DNA of 36,914 bases from a virus. The stretch lies in IMG/VR virus record IMGVR_UViG_3300047388_000335, positions 1 through 36,914 of that record; one strand, written 5' to 3'. The notes under the pieces were generated by a model. That model saw only the letters and a program-made list of their open reading frames with translations, was not told where the DNA came from and ran no database searches. Position 1 is the first letter of the stretch; each line of letters opens with the position of its first letter. Of the stretch, positions 23,363-31,735 are shown piece after piece. A program made the translations under genes and the position numbers.

Positions 23363-25237
23363 ATGGCAAAAGTCTATACGATTCAACCTAACCCACATTG
23401 GGTAATTATTGATAATTTTTCAAAATTACCGAATGGCGCTGCGATTTATACTTATAGCAGTTTAAATCCTTCTGTTTTTAAACCTGCTTTTCAAGATGAA
23501 GGCGGAACATTGGCTTATGGTCAGCCTATTGTGGGATTTGGTAATGGCACTATGCCTCCTATGTTTTGGGAATTTGATGATACTGCGCCTGATGATCTTT
23601 ATTACATTCGTGTTTATGATTCTGATGATCCAGCGACTCAAAACTTTTTATGGGATTTTGACGGATTATCAGGCGCTACAAGTGGCGGCGGTGGGGTAGT
23701 TACATCAAATAATGACATCCAGAATTTGATTACTAATGGTGAATTTTATCGAAACATTGGAACTATTGTTAGTCCGGTACCTGTCTTTAGTGTTTTAGCG
23801 CCTAGCAATAACGCTGGTTTTGTTGGCAATCTTGCAGATCCTAGTGGGCCAGCAGCGCCTGATATTATCTTTGCTAAAAATAATAATACGGCGACTGATA
23901 CTATCTCATTTCCAAATGTTCCAGATACAAATCCACCCGGGATAAGCTCTCTTGCTCCAAATCCTACGCCACCTCAATATTTTAATTATACTTGTTCCGG
24001 GGCTGGTGCTGCTGAAACCTATAAATATCTTCAGTTACCTATTGGTCAAGGACTGCAAAATTTTAGCGGTCAAACGGTTAGTATTAAAATTTTCATGAGA
24101 TTAAACAGTGGTACGAATAATGTCTCTCTTACATTAAGACAATTTTTTGGAAATGGTGGTTCACCTAGCGCTGATGTCACAACTCAAGTCAGTGGTGGCC
24201 CTGTTGGTGGATTAAATAATACTTGGAAAGGATTTATATTTAATGCGATTGTAATTCCAAGCATTGCGACCAAAACATTAGGAACTTGTGGTAACGATGC
24301 CTTATTTCTACAGGTCAATTTACCTTTATCGCCATCATTAATTAATATCGATATTTCTTTACCACAGTTTTATTTAATTAATGCTTTATCACCAACTGCA
24401 ATTGATTTTAAAACGAATGATCAAATTGATTCGATTATCAGTCTACCTAGAACAGGTGATATTAGAACAAGCTTAAATGCATTTTATCCATTTGGCTGGG
24501 TGTTAATGAATGATGGAACGATTGGTAGTTCTTCATCTAATGCGACGGCTCGCGCTCACAAAGATACGTTTCCATTATTCGATTTGATTTGGCGCACCTT
24601 TCAGACAAGCCCAGCACTCGCACCGATTTATACCAGCGCAGGTGTACTATCTACTTATGGTGCTGATTCATTCACTGACTTTAATGCGAATAAACAATTA
24701 TCTCTAACTCGCAATCTTGGCCGTGTCATGGCTGGTGCTTTGCCTGTACAAGTGACTCAACCGTTTACGACTCCGGTTGCGAATACTTTGACAGTGGCAT
24801 CCACCACTTCATTTATCACTGGTGCGCCAGTGACGGTTTCATCCAGTACAGTGCCCGCATTAGTGAATGGTACGACTTACTACGCTATTGTTTTGACAAG
24901 CACAACTATGTCCCTCGCCTCATCCGCAGCTAATGCTATTGCTGGCACCCCAATTACATTTGGTATTGGCGCTGGCACTGGTAATGTGATCATTGCGGCA
25001 CATGCTTTAGGATCATTCTTGGGTGAAGAAACTCATATTCAAACCATTGCTGAAATGCCAGCTCATAACCATCCAGGATCTACTGTTCAAGCAGGCGTTG
25101 GTGCTGGCACCACTGGATTTGGTGAAAATCTTTTCTCAGGCGTGACTCATCCTGTAACAGTCGCATCTCAAGGTGGAGGAGCTGCTTTTAATGTAATGCA
25201 ACCAACCGTCTTTATGAATGTATTTATTAAACTTTGA
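23363..25237 (+). CDS. Tail appendage protein with split tail-collar domain
   Basis: A 624-residue protein starting two bases after the previous stop. The first 110 residues look like a virion-binding head; the middle is a beta-rich carbohydrate-binding-like domain. The C-terminal part is a phage tail-collar domain (GWVLMNDGTIGS, RNLGRVMAGA, LGSFLGEETHIQTIAEMPAHNHPGS). The collar domain is interrupted between RVMAGA and LGSFLGEE by an 80-residue beta module (TTYYAIVLTSTTMSLASSAA) also present in the gp4- and gp10-like proteins. A receptor-binding role is likely. Confidence 0.75.
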   Translation: MAKVYTIQPNPHWVIIDNFSKLPNGAAIYTYSSLNPSVFKPAFQDEGGTLAYGQPIVGFGNGTMPPMFWEFDDTAPDDLYYIRVYDSDDPATQNFLWDFDGLSGATSGGGGVVTSNNDIQNLITNGEFYRNIGTIVSPVPVFSVLAPSNNAGFVGNLADPSGPAAPDIIFAKNNNTATDTISFPNVPDTNPPGISSLAPNPTPPQYFNYTCSGAGAAETYKYLQLPIGQGLQNFSGQTVSIKIFMRLNSGTNNVSLTLRQFFGNGGSPSADVTTQVSGGPVGGLNNTWKGFIFNAIVIPSIATKTLGTCGNDALFLQVNLPLSPSLINIDISLPQFYLINALSPTAIDFKTNDQIDSIISLPRTGDIRTSLNAFYPFGWVLMNDGTIGSSSSNATARAHKDTFPLFDLIWRTFQTSPALAPIYTSAGVLSTYGADSFTDFNANKQLSLTRNLGRVMAGALPVQVTQPFTTPVANTLTVASTTSFITGAPVTVSSSTVPALVNGTTYYAIVLTSTTMSLASSAANAIAGTPITFGIGAGTGNVIIAAHALGSFLGEETHIQTIAEMPAHNHPGSTVQAGVGAGTTGFGENLFSGVTHPVTVASQGGGAAFNVMQPTVFMNVFIKL

Positions 25238-25240
25238 TAG

Positions 25241-25246
25241 TATAAT
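25241..25246 (+). promoter_or_regulatory. Possible -10 box before fibre gene
   Basis: A perfect TATAAT a few bases after the preceding stop codon and 53 bases before the 25299 start. The -35 region is poor, so this may be weak or factor-dependent. A 6-bp hairpin (ACAAAT/ATTTGT) follows at about 25258-25272. Confidence 0.3.
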
Positions 25247-25279
25247 ATGCACGTTAACAAATGGAATTTGTGATCACAT

Positions 25280-25295
25280 TTTAAAAGGAATTAAA
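25280..25295 (+). promoter_or_regulatory. RBS hairpin with SD in loop (25299 gene)
   Basis: TTTAA-AAGGAA-TTAAA: a 5-bp stem with the ribosome site as the loop, three bases before the ATG. Confidence 0.5.
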
Positions 25296-25298
25296 CTC

Positions 25299-26309
25299 AT
25301 GGCTTTCCAACAATACAATGTTTATGACGGTTTAACTGCTTGCCGTGTTGCTGATACTGCAAATCTCGCAGGAACTTACTTTAATGGCCCTGTTAATAAT
25401 GGCGTTAAAGCGACTTTAACCATTGCTGCATCTTCTCTCACTATCGATAGCGTCCTTTTAGTCGAAGGCGATCGTGTATTATTGATGGCTCAAACCAATG
25501 GTTGGGAAAATGGTATTTACGTTGTATTAACAATCGGCTCTACAGTTGTATTACAACGTGCTGCCGATATGCAATGCATTGAACAAATCAAAGCGGGTCA
25601 ATATGTTTCGATTGGTGCTGGTTCAGTTGAAGCGGGTAATATGTTTACCATTGTTGAGCCTTTACCAGCTCATTTTGGTATTGATGCATTAGTCATTAAT
25701 GCTGATCCTTCCGCTGGTGGTGTCGCATTCTCAGGCCCTGCATCGACTGCAAATGCTATTCCAGTATTTTCAAATACTGCTGGCGATATTAAAGCAGCTT
25801 CTGGCGCCTCCACATTTGGCCAAGATTTAGCAATCACTGGCAATCTAACCGTATCAGGCTCCATTACATCAACTGCTGGTAATGTGACATCAGGTTCTTC
25901 TGGCGATGCAGGTACCTTTATAGCCTTTCCGGCGACCGCTGCTAATGGAACTATGATTATTGCTGCTGGTAATGCAGGTGGCGCATTCAATACAACCATC
26001 ACAAGCGGAACCATTGGTCAATCAACTGTTTATACCGTTCCTGATATTGGTGCAGCAACCGGTGGCGTTGTAGTTTCAACTGCTGCTGTTCGTATGAAAT
26101 CGGTTGCCGCTGCTGCTGCTGCGGGTGGTGCTGCTGCACAATCCTTTACTGATGCATTCTGTACTTCTGGAAGCAATGTCATTGGTAATTGGAACACTCA
26201 AGCAAATGCTGCAAGCGTTCTCAAAATCGTTCCTGGTAACGGTTCATTTGTTGTCACATCAAGCGCGGATGCTGGTGTTGGAACATTTAACTACGTCATC
26301 ATGAAGTAA
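25299..26309 (+). CDS. Tail fibre-like protein
   Basis: A 336-residue protein. Residues about 15-130 (ANLAGTYFNG, VEGDRVLLMAQTNGWENGIYVV, then LQRAADM and IKAGQYVSIGAG) form a module also found in the 30281-31711 fibre protein. The rest is Ala/Gly/Thr-rich beta sequence with a poly-Ala stretch, typical of trimeric fibre shafts. ATG 25299, after the RBS hairpin, is used instead of the in-frame ATG at 25218 that overlaps the previous gene. Likely host recognition. Confidence 0.7.
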   Translation: MAFQQYNVYDGLTACRVADTANLAGTYFNGPVNNGVKATLTIAASSLTIDSVLLVEGDRVLLMAQTNGWENGIYVVLTIGSTVVLQRAADMQCIEQIKAGQYVSIGAGSVEAGNMFTIVEPLPAHFGIDALVINADPSAGGVAFSGPASTANAIPVFSNTAGDIKAASGASTFGQDLAITGNLTVSGSITSTAGNVTSGSSGDAGTFIAFPATAANGTMIIAAGNAGGAFNTTITSGTIGQSTVYTVPDIGAATGGVVVSTAAVRMKSVAAAAAAGGAAAQSFTDAFCTSGSNVIGNWNTQANAASVLKIVPGNGSFVVTSSADAGVGTFNYVIMK

Positions 26310-26320
26310 AAGCTAAAAAA

Positions 26321-26345
26321 AGGGGAGGGCATGATGCTCTCCTCT
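26321..26345 (-). terminator. Terminator-like hairpin, best read on the minus strand
   Basis: AGGGGAGGGCAT pairs with ATGCTCTCCTCT with two wobble pairs. A seven-A run lies on the 5' side, so the minus-strand transcript gives a hairpin followed by a U-tract. It would stop leftward transcription coming from the 26854-27342 endonuclease gene. In the plus direction it lacks a T-run. Confidence 0.5.
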
Positions 26346-26371
26346 AAATTTAATGAAAAGGAATTCACTGC

Positions 26372-26692
26372 ATGTCATTGCCTTATTGTTTAATTCCGCC
26401 TCTTGATCCAGGTTTATATACAGCCCAAGTTCGTACTTTGGGTGGCCCTGCGCGTACAGGAACGGTGACTTATGACACTGGTTTTACTAATGGCAATACT
26501 CCTCCTGGTGTCTTGGAATTCGCCAGATGGATTTATGTAGGAGTCACAGGAACACTTGCCTATACGAAATGGGATGGGACAACTGAAACATTACCAAATC
26601 TTGCCGCTGGTATTTGGCATCCAATTTATGCGGTAAATATCTTAACCGCAGGTAGCACTATCGCTGCGAATATGTTGCGCTGGGGAAGCTAG
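26372..26692 (+). CDS. Small virion protein, spike-base-like
   Basis: A 106-residue beta-rich protein. The second half (ARWIYVGVTGTLAYTKWDGT, LAAGIWHPIYAVNI) resembles small spike-base proteins of tailed phages and gene transfer agents, where a RALYVGT...GD segment is followed by PLRV. The resemblance is by eye. A short RBS hairpin (TGAA-AAGGAA-TTCA) precedes the ATG. It lies between two fibre genes. Confidence 0.55.
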   Translation: MSLPYCLIPPLDPGLYTAQVRTLGGPARTGTVTYDTGFTNGNTPPGVLEFARWIYVGVTGTLAYTKWDGTTETLPNLAAGIWHPIYAVNILTAGSTIAANMLRWGS

Positions 26693-26839
26693 ATGTGGGC
26701 ATACGGAAGTATTGCCATACTTTATTATCCTTTGGCTGCGGATGAAGTTCCTCATCCACCGACTGGATTTTTACTTATTACTGATGGGAGCGACCTGCTG
26801 TTGAGTGATAACACACCATTAGAAACAGCAGGTGCTTGA
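26693..26839 (+). CDS. Small virion-cluster protein
   Basis: A 48-residue protein starting one base after the preceding stop codon. It contains FLLITDGSDLLLSDNTPLE, a short repeat of the LLxxDGxxLLL kind seen in small phage structural proteins. Too short for a firm assignment. Confidence 0.5.
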   Translation: MWAYGSIAILYYPLAADEVPHPPTGFLLITDGSDLLLSDNTPLETAGA

Positions 26840-26853
26840 TATGTAAAAAACAG

Positions 26854-27342
26854 TTAAAAGCTTATATGCTTCCATGTATTACCACTTTTTATATTAGTAA
26901 CTATGCAATAATTAATATTTAAATCATGAGCTATCTTTGTCATTGGTTCACCTGAAACTATTCTTTGTTTAATTTCTTTTGCAATTTTTTCTGTTATTTT
27001 TGTCATTCCATTTTTTTCACCTTTTAATGCAACAAACCTTCCTTTTTTATCTCTATCTTCATTATTTTCTTTTACTGTGCCTAACCATAAATGGTTAGGG
27101 TTTACGCATTCTCTATTATCGCATGAATGACAAACTAGCAATCCTATTGGTATTTTTTTTACATATAATTCATATGAAACTCTATGCGCGGGAAATGATT
27201 TATTCGCTCCGATATTAAAATATCCATACCCTTTAATATTTTTTCTTCCCAACCATAACCAGCATTCATGTTCTTCTCCGCGCTTAAATCTCATTTCAAA
27301 TCTATAGCGAATAGAGTCAATTTTGTTTACTTTAATCTTCAT
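26854..27342 (-). CDS. HNH_3 homing endonuclease 1
   Basis: A 162-residue site-specific DNA endonuclease. The HNH core is ECWLWLG, then GYGYF, HRVSYELY, CHSCDNRECVNPNHLWLGT and ENNEDRDKKGR. The last 50 residues are a helix-turn-helix ending TNIKSGNTWKHI, used to recognise the target. It is one of three relatives in this window, all on the minus strand among plus-strand or split genes. It sits between a 48-residue gene and the main fibre gene. Confidence 0.88.
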   Translation of the reverse strand: MKIKVNKIDSIRYRFEMRFKRGEEHECWLWLGRKNIKGYGYFNIGANKSFPAHRVSYELYVKKIPIGLLVCHSCDNRECVNPNHLWLGTVKENNEDRDKKGRFVALKGEKNGMTKITEKIAKEIKQRIVSGEPMTKIAHDLNINYCIVTNIKSGNTWKHISF

Positions 27343-27366
27343 TTTTATGCCTATTTTTTAATATTA

Positions 27367-27394
27367 TTGATATAATTGTTATAATAATTATTAT
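27367..27394 (+). promoter_or_regulatory. Candidate promoter for fibre gene
   Basis: TTGATA (27367-27372), a 16-base spacer and TATTAT (27389-27394); an alternative TATAAT is at 27380. It lies between the divergent endonuclease gene and the fibre gene. Confidence 0.45.
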
Positions 27395-27428
27395 TGTCGT
27401 AAGTATATATTAATTAATTACGGCAATA
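27392..27428 (+). promoter_or_regulatory. Leader hairpin of the fibre gene
   Basis: TATTGTCGTAA (27392-27402) pairs with TTACGGCAATA (27418-27428) over 11 bp with one G-T. It stands just upstream of the RBS hairpin. No T-run, so a leader structure is more likely than a terminator. Confidence 0.4.
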
Positions 27429-27431
27429 CAA

Positions 27432-27452
27432 CTATCAAAAGGAATTTGATAG
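27432..27452 (+). promoter_or_regulatory. RBS hairpin with SD in loop (main fibre gene)
   Basis: CTATCAAA (27432-27439), loop AGGAA, TTTGATAG (27445-27452): a perfect 8-bp stem, the longest of the set, one base before the ATG. Confidence 0.75.
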
Positions 27453-27453
27453 C

Positions 27454-29709
27454 ATGTCGATGACAGTTGCCCAAATATTTGCGACAAATCCTACAACCGT
27501 TGTGTCTGATACTGATCTTTATTACCTTGTGCAATCGCCTTATACACCTGGAGCGGATGCTGCGATTACTGGGGCAAGTCTTAAAGCTGCATTTGGTTCA
27601 GGCGGAACTATTAATTCTGGATTAGCTAATCAATTAGCTTATTATGCGGCTCCTGGCACGACATTAAGTGGATTAACGACCATCGCATCTGGTGTTTTAG
27701 TTACATCGGCTGGTGGTGCTCCATCGATTAGCACAACACTACCCGCAGGATTGACTATCCCAGGATATGCGCATAGTGGTGCTAATTCCGATATTACGTC
27801 TATGACAGGCTTGACTGGTAAATTAGAAGCCCCTACCGCTATTGCTGATACTGGCGGAAGAAATGCATTGTCATTCTCCTATGCGGGCGCCGCAGTTAAT
27901 TACATTGATATTGCCAATAATAATACGGGTGCCGAGCCTAATATTTCCGCACAAGGGACTGATTCCGATATTACGATGCGCATTCAATCCAAAGGTAATA
28001 AATGGCTTGAATTGATATCGCAAACTGGCACGACGGTTATTAAGTTATGGCCTAATACGTCGGGGTTAAATTTATTTAAAGTTGGTTTTGATATTCCAAC
28101 TATTACTAACAATAGAACCCTTACTATCCCTGATGCTAGCGGAACAATAGCGCTCACCTCTGGATTGTTAACGTCTCCTTTAACCACCAAAGGTGATCTG
28201 TGGGGATGGTCAACAACAAATGATCGCCTTCCTGTTGGATCAACCAATGGGCAAGTATTACAAGTTAATTCTGCTGCATCTTTAGGCTTATCTTATTCCA
28301 CCGCTACTTATCCAACTGTTGCAACCAGTGCGGCAAGAATATTGCGAGCAGACGGTACAAATTGGGTTCAGACAACTTCTACCTTCGCTGATACCTATGC
28401 AGCTAGTGGTTTTCTTTATGCGAATGGTGCGAACAATGTTGCTGGCCTTGCAACCGCCAATAATGGATTGCCTGTAACAAGTAATACTGGCGTTCCATCT
28501 ATTCTGGCAGGCCCAGGCACTACCGGGAACATGCTGATATCGAATGCTGCTGCGGCTCCTTCCTTTACGACATTTACCTATCCAACGACAGTAGGTGCCA
28601 CAGGCTCTATCCATATTTCAAATGGAACGAATATCGTTTCCTCGACTTCTATTTGGCCAAATACAGTGGGCACGGCTCGTAAAGTTGTGATTAGTGATGG
28701 CACATCGAATGTTTATTCCACTGAGACTTATGCAGTCCCTGGAAGTTCCGGCAATATAATGACATCGGATGGTACCAACTGGACGAGCGCAGCTCCTGCC
28801 GCTGGGGGAGTAGTAAACTCTGGTACAGCAGGTCAGATGACTTATTATCCCGCAACTGCTGCCGCTGTTTCAGGAAATGCTAATGCAAATATAAGTTCAG
28901 GCGCCTTAACGCTCGGTATTGCAACCTCTGTCATTGGACAATTAAAACTAGCGGGTAATACTTCTGGAACTGTCACTATCACTCCACAAGCTGCTGCTGG
29001 CACGTTTAACTTTAACTTGCCCATTACTGCTGGCAGTACAGGTCAAGTATTACAAAGTGGCGGTGGTGGCGCAGCCGCTATGACTTGGTCGACGCCAACT
29101 TTTCCAAGTACATCTGGTAGTGCTGGAAAAATTATTATTAGTGATGGCACTAATAATGTGTATAGCACTCCGACATATCCTAATGCTTCAGCAACTACAA
29201 GAAAAATTATTGTTTCAGATGGAACTAACTTTGTAGCTTCTACTGAAACATGGGCTGTGCCTGGAACTAATAAAAACCTTCTTCAATCGGACGGTACAAA
29301 TTGGGCTTCTGTTGCAGCTATCGCAGCATCCAATCTTTTGCCATTGGGTAATAGTGGAGTAAGCGCAATTGGAACAACTACATATGATGTAAGCACTGCA
29401 TCAGGAACAAAAACCATAACTGGCTTAGCATTTCAACCTTCACTAGTACTGTTTATGACATGTATATCGGCAACCAATGCAGCTTCATGGGGATGGGATA
29501 ATGGAACAAACAAATTTTCAATCAGCAGACGTGGAACAACGGCTGACTTTGTGACCTCTTCTGTCAATTCAGTGACCGCAATTGTTTCATCTGGTAACAG
29601 CCAGACAGGAAGCATCTCTTCCTTCACAAGTGATGGCTTCGTCATAACATTTGTTAAAACCGGAACGCCAACGGGAACAGCGGATATTGCTTATTTGGCT
29701 TTTAAATAG
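27454..29709 (+). CDS. Tail fibre protein with tandem repeats
   Basis: A 751-residue, Gly/Ser/Thr/Ala-rich fibre. After an N-terminal attachment part (MTVAQIFATNPTTVVSDTDL) come many loosely repeated units of about 25-40 residues with SDGTN, YSTPTY and SDGTNWxS patterns, typical of beta-rich shafts. The last 110 residues (GTKTITGLAFQPSLVLF onward) are a compact tip domain. Likely receptor binding. Repeats make it prone to recombination. Confidence 0.8.
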   Translation: MSMTVAQIFATNPTTVVSDTDLYYLVQSPYTPGADAAITGASLKAAFGSGGTINSGLANQLAYYAAPGTTLSGLTTIASGVLVTSAGGAPSISTTLPAGLTIPGYAHSGANSDITSMTGLTGKLEAPTAIADTGGRNALSFSYAGAAVNYIDIANNNTGAEPNISAQGTDSDITMRIQSKGNKWLELISQTGTTVIKLWPNTSGLNLFKVGFDIPTITNNRTLTIPDASGTIALTSGLLTSPLTTKGDLWGWSTTNDRLPVGSTNGQVLQVNSAASLGLSYSTATYPTVATSAARILRADGTNWVQTTSTFADTYAASGFLYANGANNVAGLATANNGLPVTSNTGVPSILAGPGTTGNMLISNAAAAPSFTTFTYPTTVGATGSIHISNGTNIVSSTSIWPNTVGTARKVVISDGTSNVYSTETYAVPGSSGNIMTSDGTNWTSAAPAAGGVVNSGTAGQMTYYPATAAAVSGNANANISSGALTLGIATSVIGQLKLAGNTSGTVTITPQAAAGTFNFNLPITAGSTGQVLQSGGGGAAAMTWSTPTFPSTSGSAGKIIISDGTNNVYSTPTYPNASATTRKIIVSDGTNFVASTETWAVPGTNKNLLQSDGTNWASVAAIAASNLLPLGNSGVSAIGTTTYDVSTASGTKTITGLAFQPSLVLFMTCISATNAASWGWDNGTNKFSISRRGTTADFVTSSVNSVTAIVSSGNSQTGSISSFTSDGFVITFVKTGTPTGTADIAYLAFK

Positions 29710-29718
29710 ACTATATTG

Positions 29719-29732
29719 ATTCAAGGATGAAT
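29719..29732 (+). promoter_or_regulatory. RBS hairpin with SD in loop (interrupted fibre gene)
   Basis: ATTCA-AGGA-TGAAT: a 5-bp stem, two bases before the ATG at 29735. The core TTCAAGGATGAA contains CARGGAUG, a strong CsrA-type match. It marks the original start of the interrupted gene. Confidence 0.6.
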
Positions 29733-29734
29733 TT

Positions 29735-29764
29735 ATGGCAGGAATTATATATGGTACCAAGTAA
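29735..29764 (+). pseudogene. Cut-off 5' end of second fibre gene
   Basis: ATG GCA GGA AT starts as in the downstream fibre body, which resumes with GCC GGA ATA AAA at 30281, then runs into endonuclease sequence and stops at 29762-29764. It has an intact RBS hairpin. It is best read as the original start region, separated from its gene by the HNH insertion. Confidence 0.65.
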
Positions 29765-30224
29765 ATCTTTTTTTAATATGAAGAATTGTACTTCGGTGAA
29801 GTCCATATATTTTTGCGATGTTTTTTTGAAGCTCGCCAGATTCTATTAATTTTCTAATATTAAGGACATCTTCTTTGGATAATTTTGCATTAGGTAGAAG
29901 TTTCATAGGAAGCCCCGCTAAATTATTTTTAGCTCCTCTTCCTTTTTTTGACCTATCTAAAGCATTATCTTTTTGTGTGCCTAAAAATAAATGTTTTGGA
30001 TTAACACAAGATGGATTATCGCAGTTATGACAAATAAGCATTCCGTCAGGAATTTTTCCATATTCTTCTTGATAAGCATAGCGATGCGATCTAATTCTTT
30101 TTTGATCATATGGTTTAAATCTGCCATATCCGTTTTTATCCAATCCGCCAACCCAATTGATACAACCATTCTCATCTGGAGGGGTTGTTCTAAATTGAAA
30201 TCGTTCTTGATTAGTTTTTTTCAT
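29745..30224 (-). CDS. HNH_3 homing endonuclease 2, inserted in a fibre gene
   Basis: A 159-residue protein of the same family as the genes at 26854 and 36212: GCINWVGGLDKNGYGRF, HRYAYQEEYG, CHNCDNPSCVNPKHLFLGT, DNALDRSKKGRG, then a C-terminal helix-turn-helix ending ILHIKKRFTWYHI. It is antisense to the fibre gene and its stop codon overlaps the fragment carrying the original fibre start. No clear ribosome site is visible before its ATG. Confidence 0.88.
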   Translation of the reverse strand: MKKTNQERFQFRTTPPDENGCINWVGGLDKNGYGRFKPYDQKRIRSHRYAYQEEYGKIPDGMLICHNCDNPSCVNPKHLFLGTQKDNALDRSKKGRGAKNNLAGLPMKLLPNAKLSKEDVLNIRKLIESGELQKNIAKIYGLHRSTILHIKKRFTWYHI

Positions 30225-30288
30225 AATCAGATTATATTGCTTATGGACGGCAATATCAACATACGGAGCATGCCATCATCGCCGGAAT
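29746..30288 (-). mobile_element. Putative endonuclease insertion in fibre gene
   Basis: Short direct repeats GCAGGAAT (29738-29745) and GCCGGAAT (30281-30288) flank a 543-base segment that is nearly all endonuclease gene. This leaves too little room for a normal group I intron core. It is most simply a free-standing endonuclease element inserted in the first codons of a fibre gene. Boundaries are inferred from the repeat. Confidence 0.5.
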
Positions 30289-31711
30289 AAAAATATCAGC
30301 TTTACCCGCAATCCCATCATCAGCATTAACGGATGTTGCACCTTTTGTTCAAAGTGGTGTTACTTATAAAGCAACTAACTCTCAATTAACTACCTTATTT
30401 AATTCTAATATTCAATTATCAAGTGTCGCTCAAGTTACTGGTTTGCCAGCCGCCTTAGCCTCATTCTTACCATTAGCTGGTGGCACCATGTCAGGTGTTA
30501 TTGATATGGGAAATAATTTTATCCAGAATTTAACAGATCCTATCAATCCACAAGATGCTGCAACAAAAGCCTATGCTGATTTGGCAGGCGGTGGATTTAC
30601 CGTTATCTTAGCTGCTGATTATGCAACAACTGCAAATTTAAATGCGACTCAAGCAGGTGCTGGAGTTGGAGCAACACTTACTAATGCGGGAGTAATGGCT
30701 GCATTTTCCGTGGATGGGGCGTCACCTACTATTAATCAGCGTATTTTAGTTAAGAATCAAACTTTAACTCAGCACAATGGTGTTTATAATTTAACGACAA
30801 TTGGATCAGCTATTGCAAATTGGGTTTTAACTCGAGCAACTGATTATGATCAAGCAGCTGAAATTCAACCTGGCACTTTAATCGCAGTGAATGGCGGTAC
30901 AGTTAATGCCAATACTTCATGGCTTGAGACTGCTACAGTAGTCGTGGTTGATACAGATCCTGTTTTATTCTCACAATTCACTTTTGCACCTTCTTCATTC
31001 TTCCTGATAGCTAATAATTTATCGGAAGGTGTGCCAGCAACCATGCGCACTAATTTAGGTCTGACGGGCGCTGCCACAATGACGTTGCCCGTATCTGCCG
31101 CTAATGGTGGTACCGGTATTGCTAACTCTAATACCATTACATTGGGTGGTAATGTTATTACAGCAGGCGCTCATACATTGGCAGGTGCTTTTGCTTCAAC
31201 ATTTACATTTACTGGCGCAACATCTGTTACATTTCCAACCTCCGGAACATTGATTACCGATGCACAACCAACTATCAATCAACCGAATATTGTGGGTACG
31301 ACGACAAATGATAATGCGGCGACCGGATCTGTTGGTGAATTTGTATCAGCGCAAGTGCTTTTTGCTGCAAGATTAAATATTACATCAACTGGCGTTGCAA
31401 GAAACGTCACGACCATTTCTCTGACAGCAGGTGATTGGGATGTGCAAGGCGGTGTTTATTTCCTAGGTAATGGATCAGCATCAACAGCTTATCACTCCTG
31501 GTGTTCATTGACTTCAGCAACAGAACCGGATTTATCTTTGATTGCTCAGGTGGGTATTTCTGGAGGAAATGTGGTTAATAATGCTCTTACTACTCAACCT
31601 TTGCGAGTCAGTATTGCTGGAACAACGACCGTTTATTTATCATGCTTAGCTACTTTTACTGCTGGGACGCCTCAATGTTGTGGTTTTATAAGAGCAAGAC
31701 GAATAAGATAA
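30281..31711 (+). CDS. Second tail fibre protein, 5' end displaced by insertion
   Basis: The frame is open from 30227 and clearly coding from 30281 (AGIKISALPAIPSSALTDVA), but has no ATG upstream of the coding part; the nearest candidate is a TTG at 30443 without a good ribosome site. Inside are an attachment-like start, LPLAGGTMSGVIDMGNNFI (common fibre motif), a module shared with the 25299 protein (ILVKNQTLTQHNGVYNLTT, LTRATDYDQAAEI), and a C-terminal domain (GDWDVQGGVYFLG to the end) like C1q/TNF-type fibre tips. It may be inactive, start internally, or be joined to its start by splicing. Confidence 0.65.
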   Translation, partial: AGIKISALPAIPSSALTDVAPFVQSGVTYKATNSQLTTLFNSNIQLSSVAQVTGLPAALASFLPLAGGTMSGVIDMGNNFIQNLTDPINPQDAATKAYADLAGGGFTVILAADYATTANLNATQAGAGVGATLTNAGVMAAFSVDGASPTINQRILVKNQTLTQHNGVYNLTTIGSAIANWVLTRATDYDQAAEIQPGTLIAVNGGTVNANTSWLETATVVVVDTDPVLFSQFTFAPSSFFLIANNLSEGVPATMRTNLGLTGAATMTLPVSAANGGTGIANSNTITLGGNVITAGAHTLAGAFASTFTFTGATSVTFPTSGTLITDAQPTINQPNIVGTTTNDNAATGSVGEFVSAQVLFAARLNITSTGVARNVTTISLTAGDWDVQGGVYFLGNGSASTAYHSWCSLTSATEPDLSLIAQVGISGGNVVNNALTTQPLRVSIAGTTTVYLSCLATFTAGTPQCCGFIRARRIR

Positions 31712-31735
31712 TGATTTTATTTAAGGGATTAACAC

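Noticed and set aside
27984-28614. Minus-strand ORFs within the main fibre gene
   Set aside because: Antisense frames of a repetitive fibre gene stay open by composition; no ribosome sites or motifs support them.
29746-30288. Group I intron inside the fibre gene
   Set aside because: The insert is almost filled by an antisense endonuclease ORF; only about 65 bases remain, too few for a usual catalytic core. No conserved core could be seen by eye.
30443-31711. Fibre gene starting at the TTG 30443
   Set aside because: Clear coding sequence continues upstream to 30281 in the same frame and there is no good ribosome site before the TTG, so this is a convenience start.
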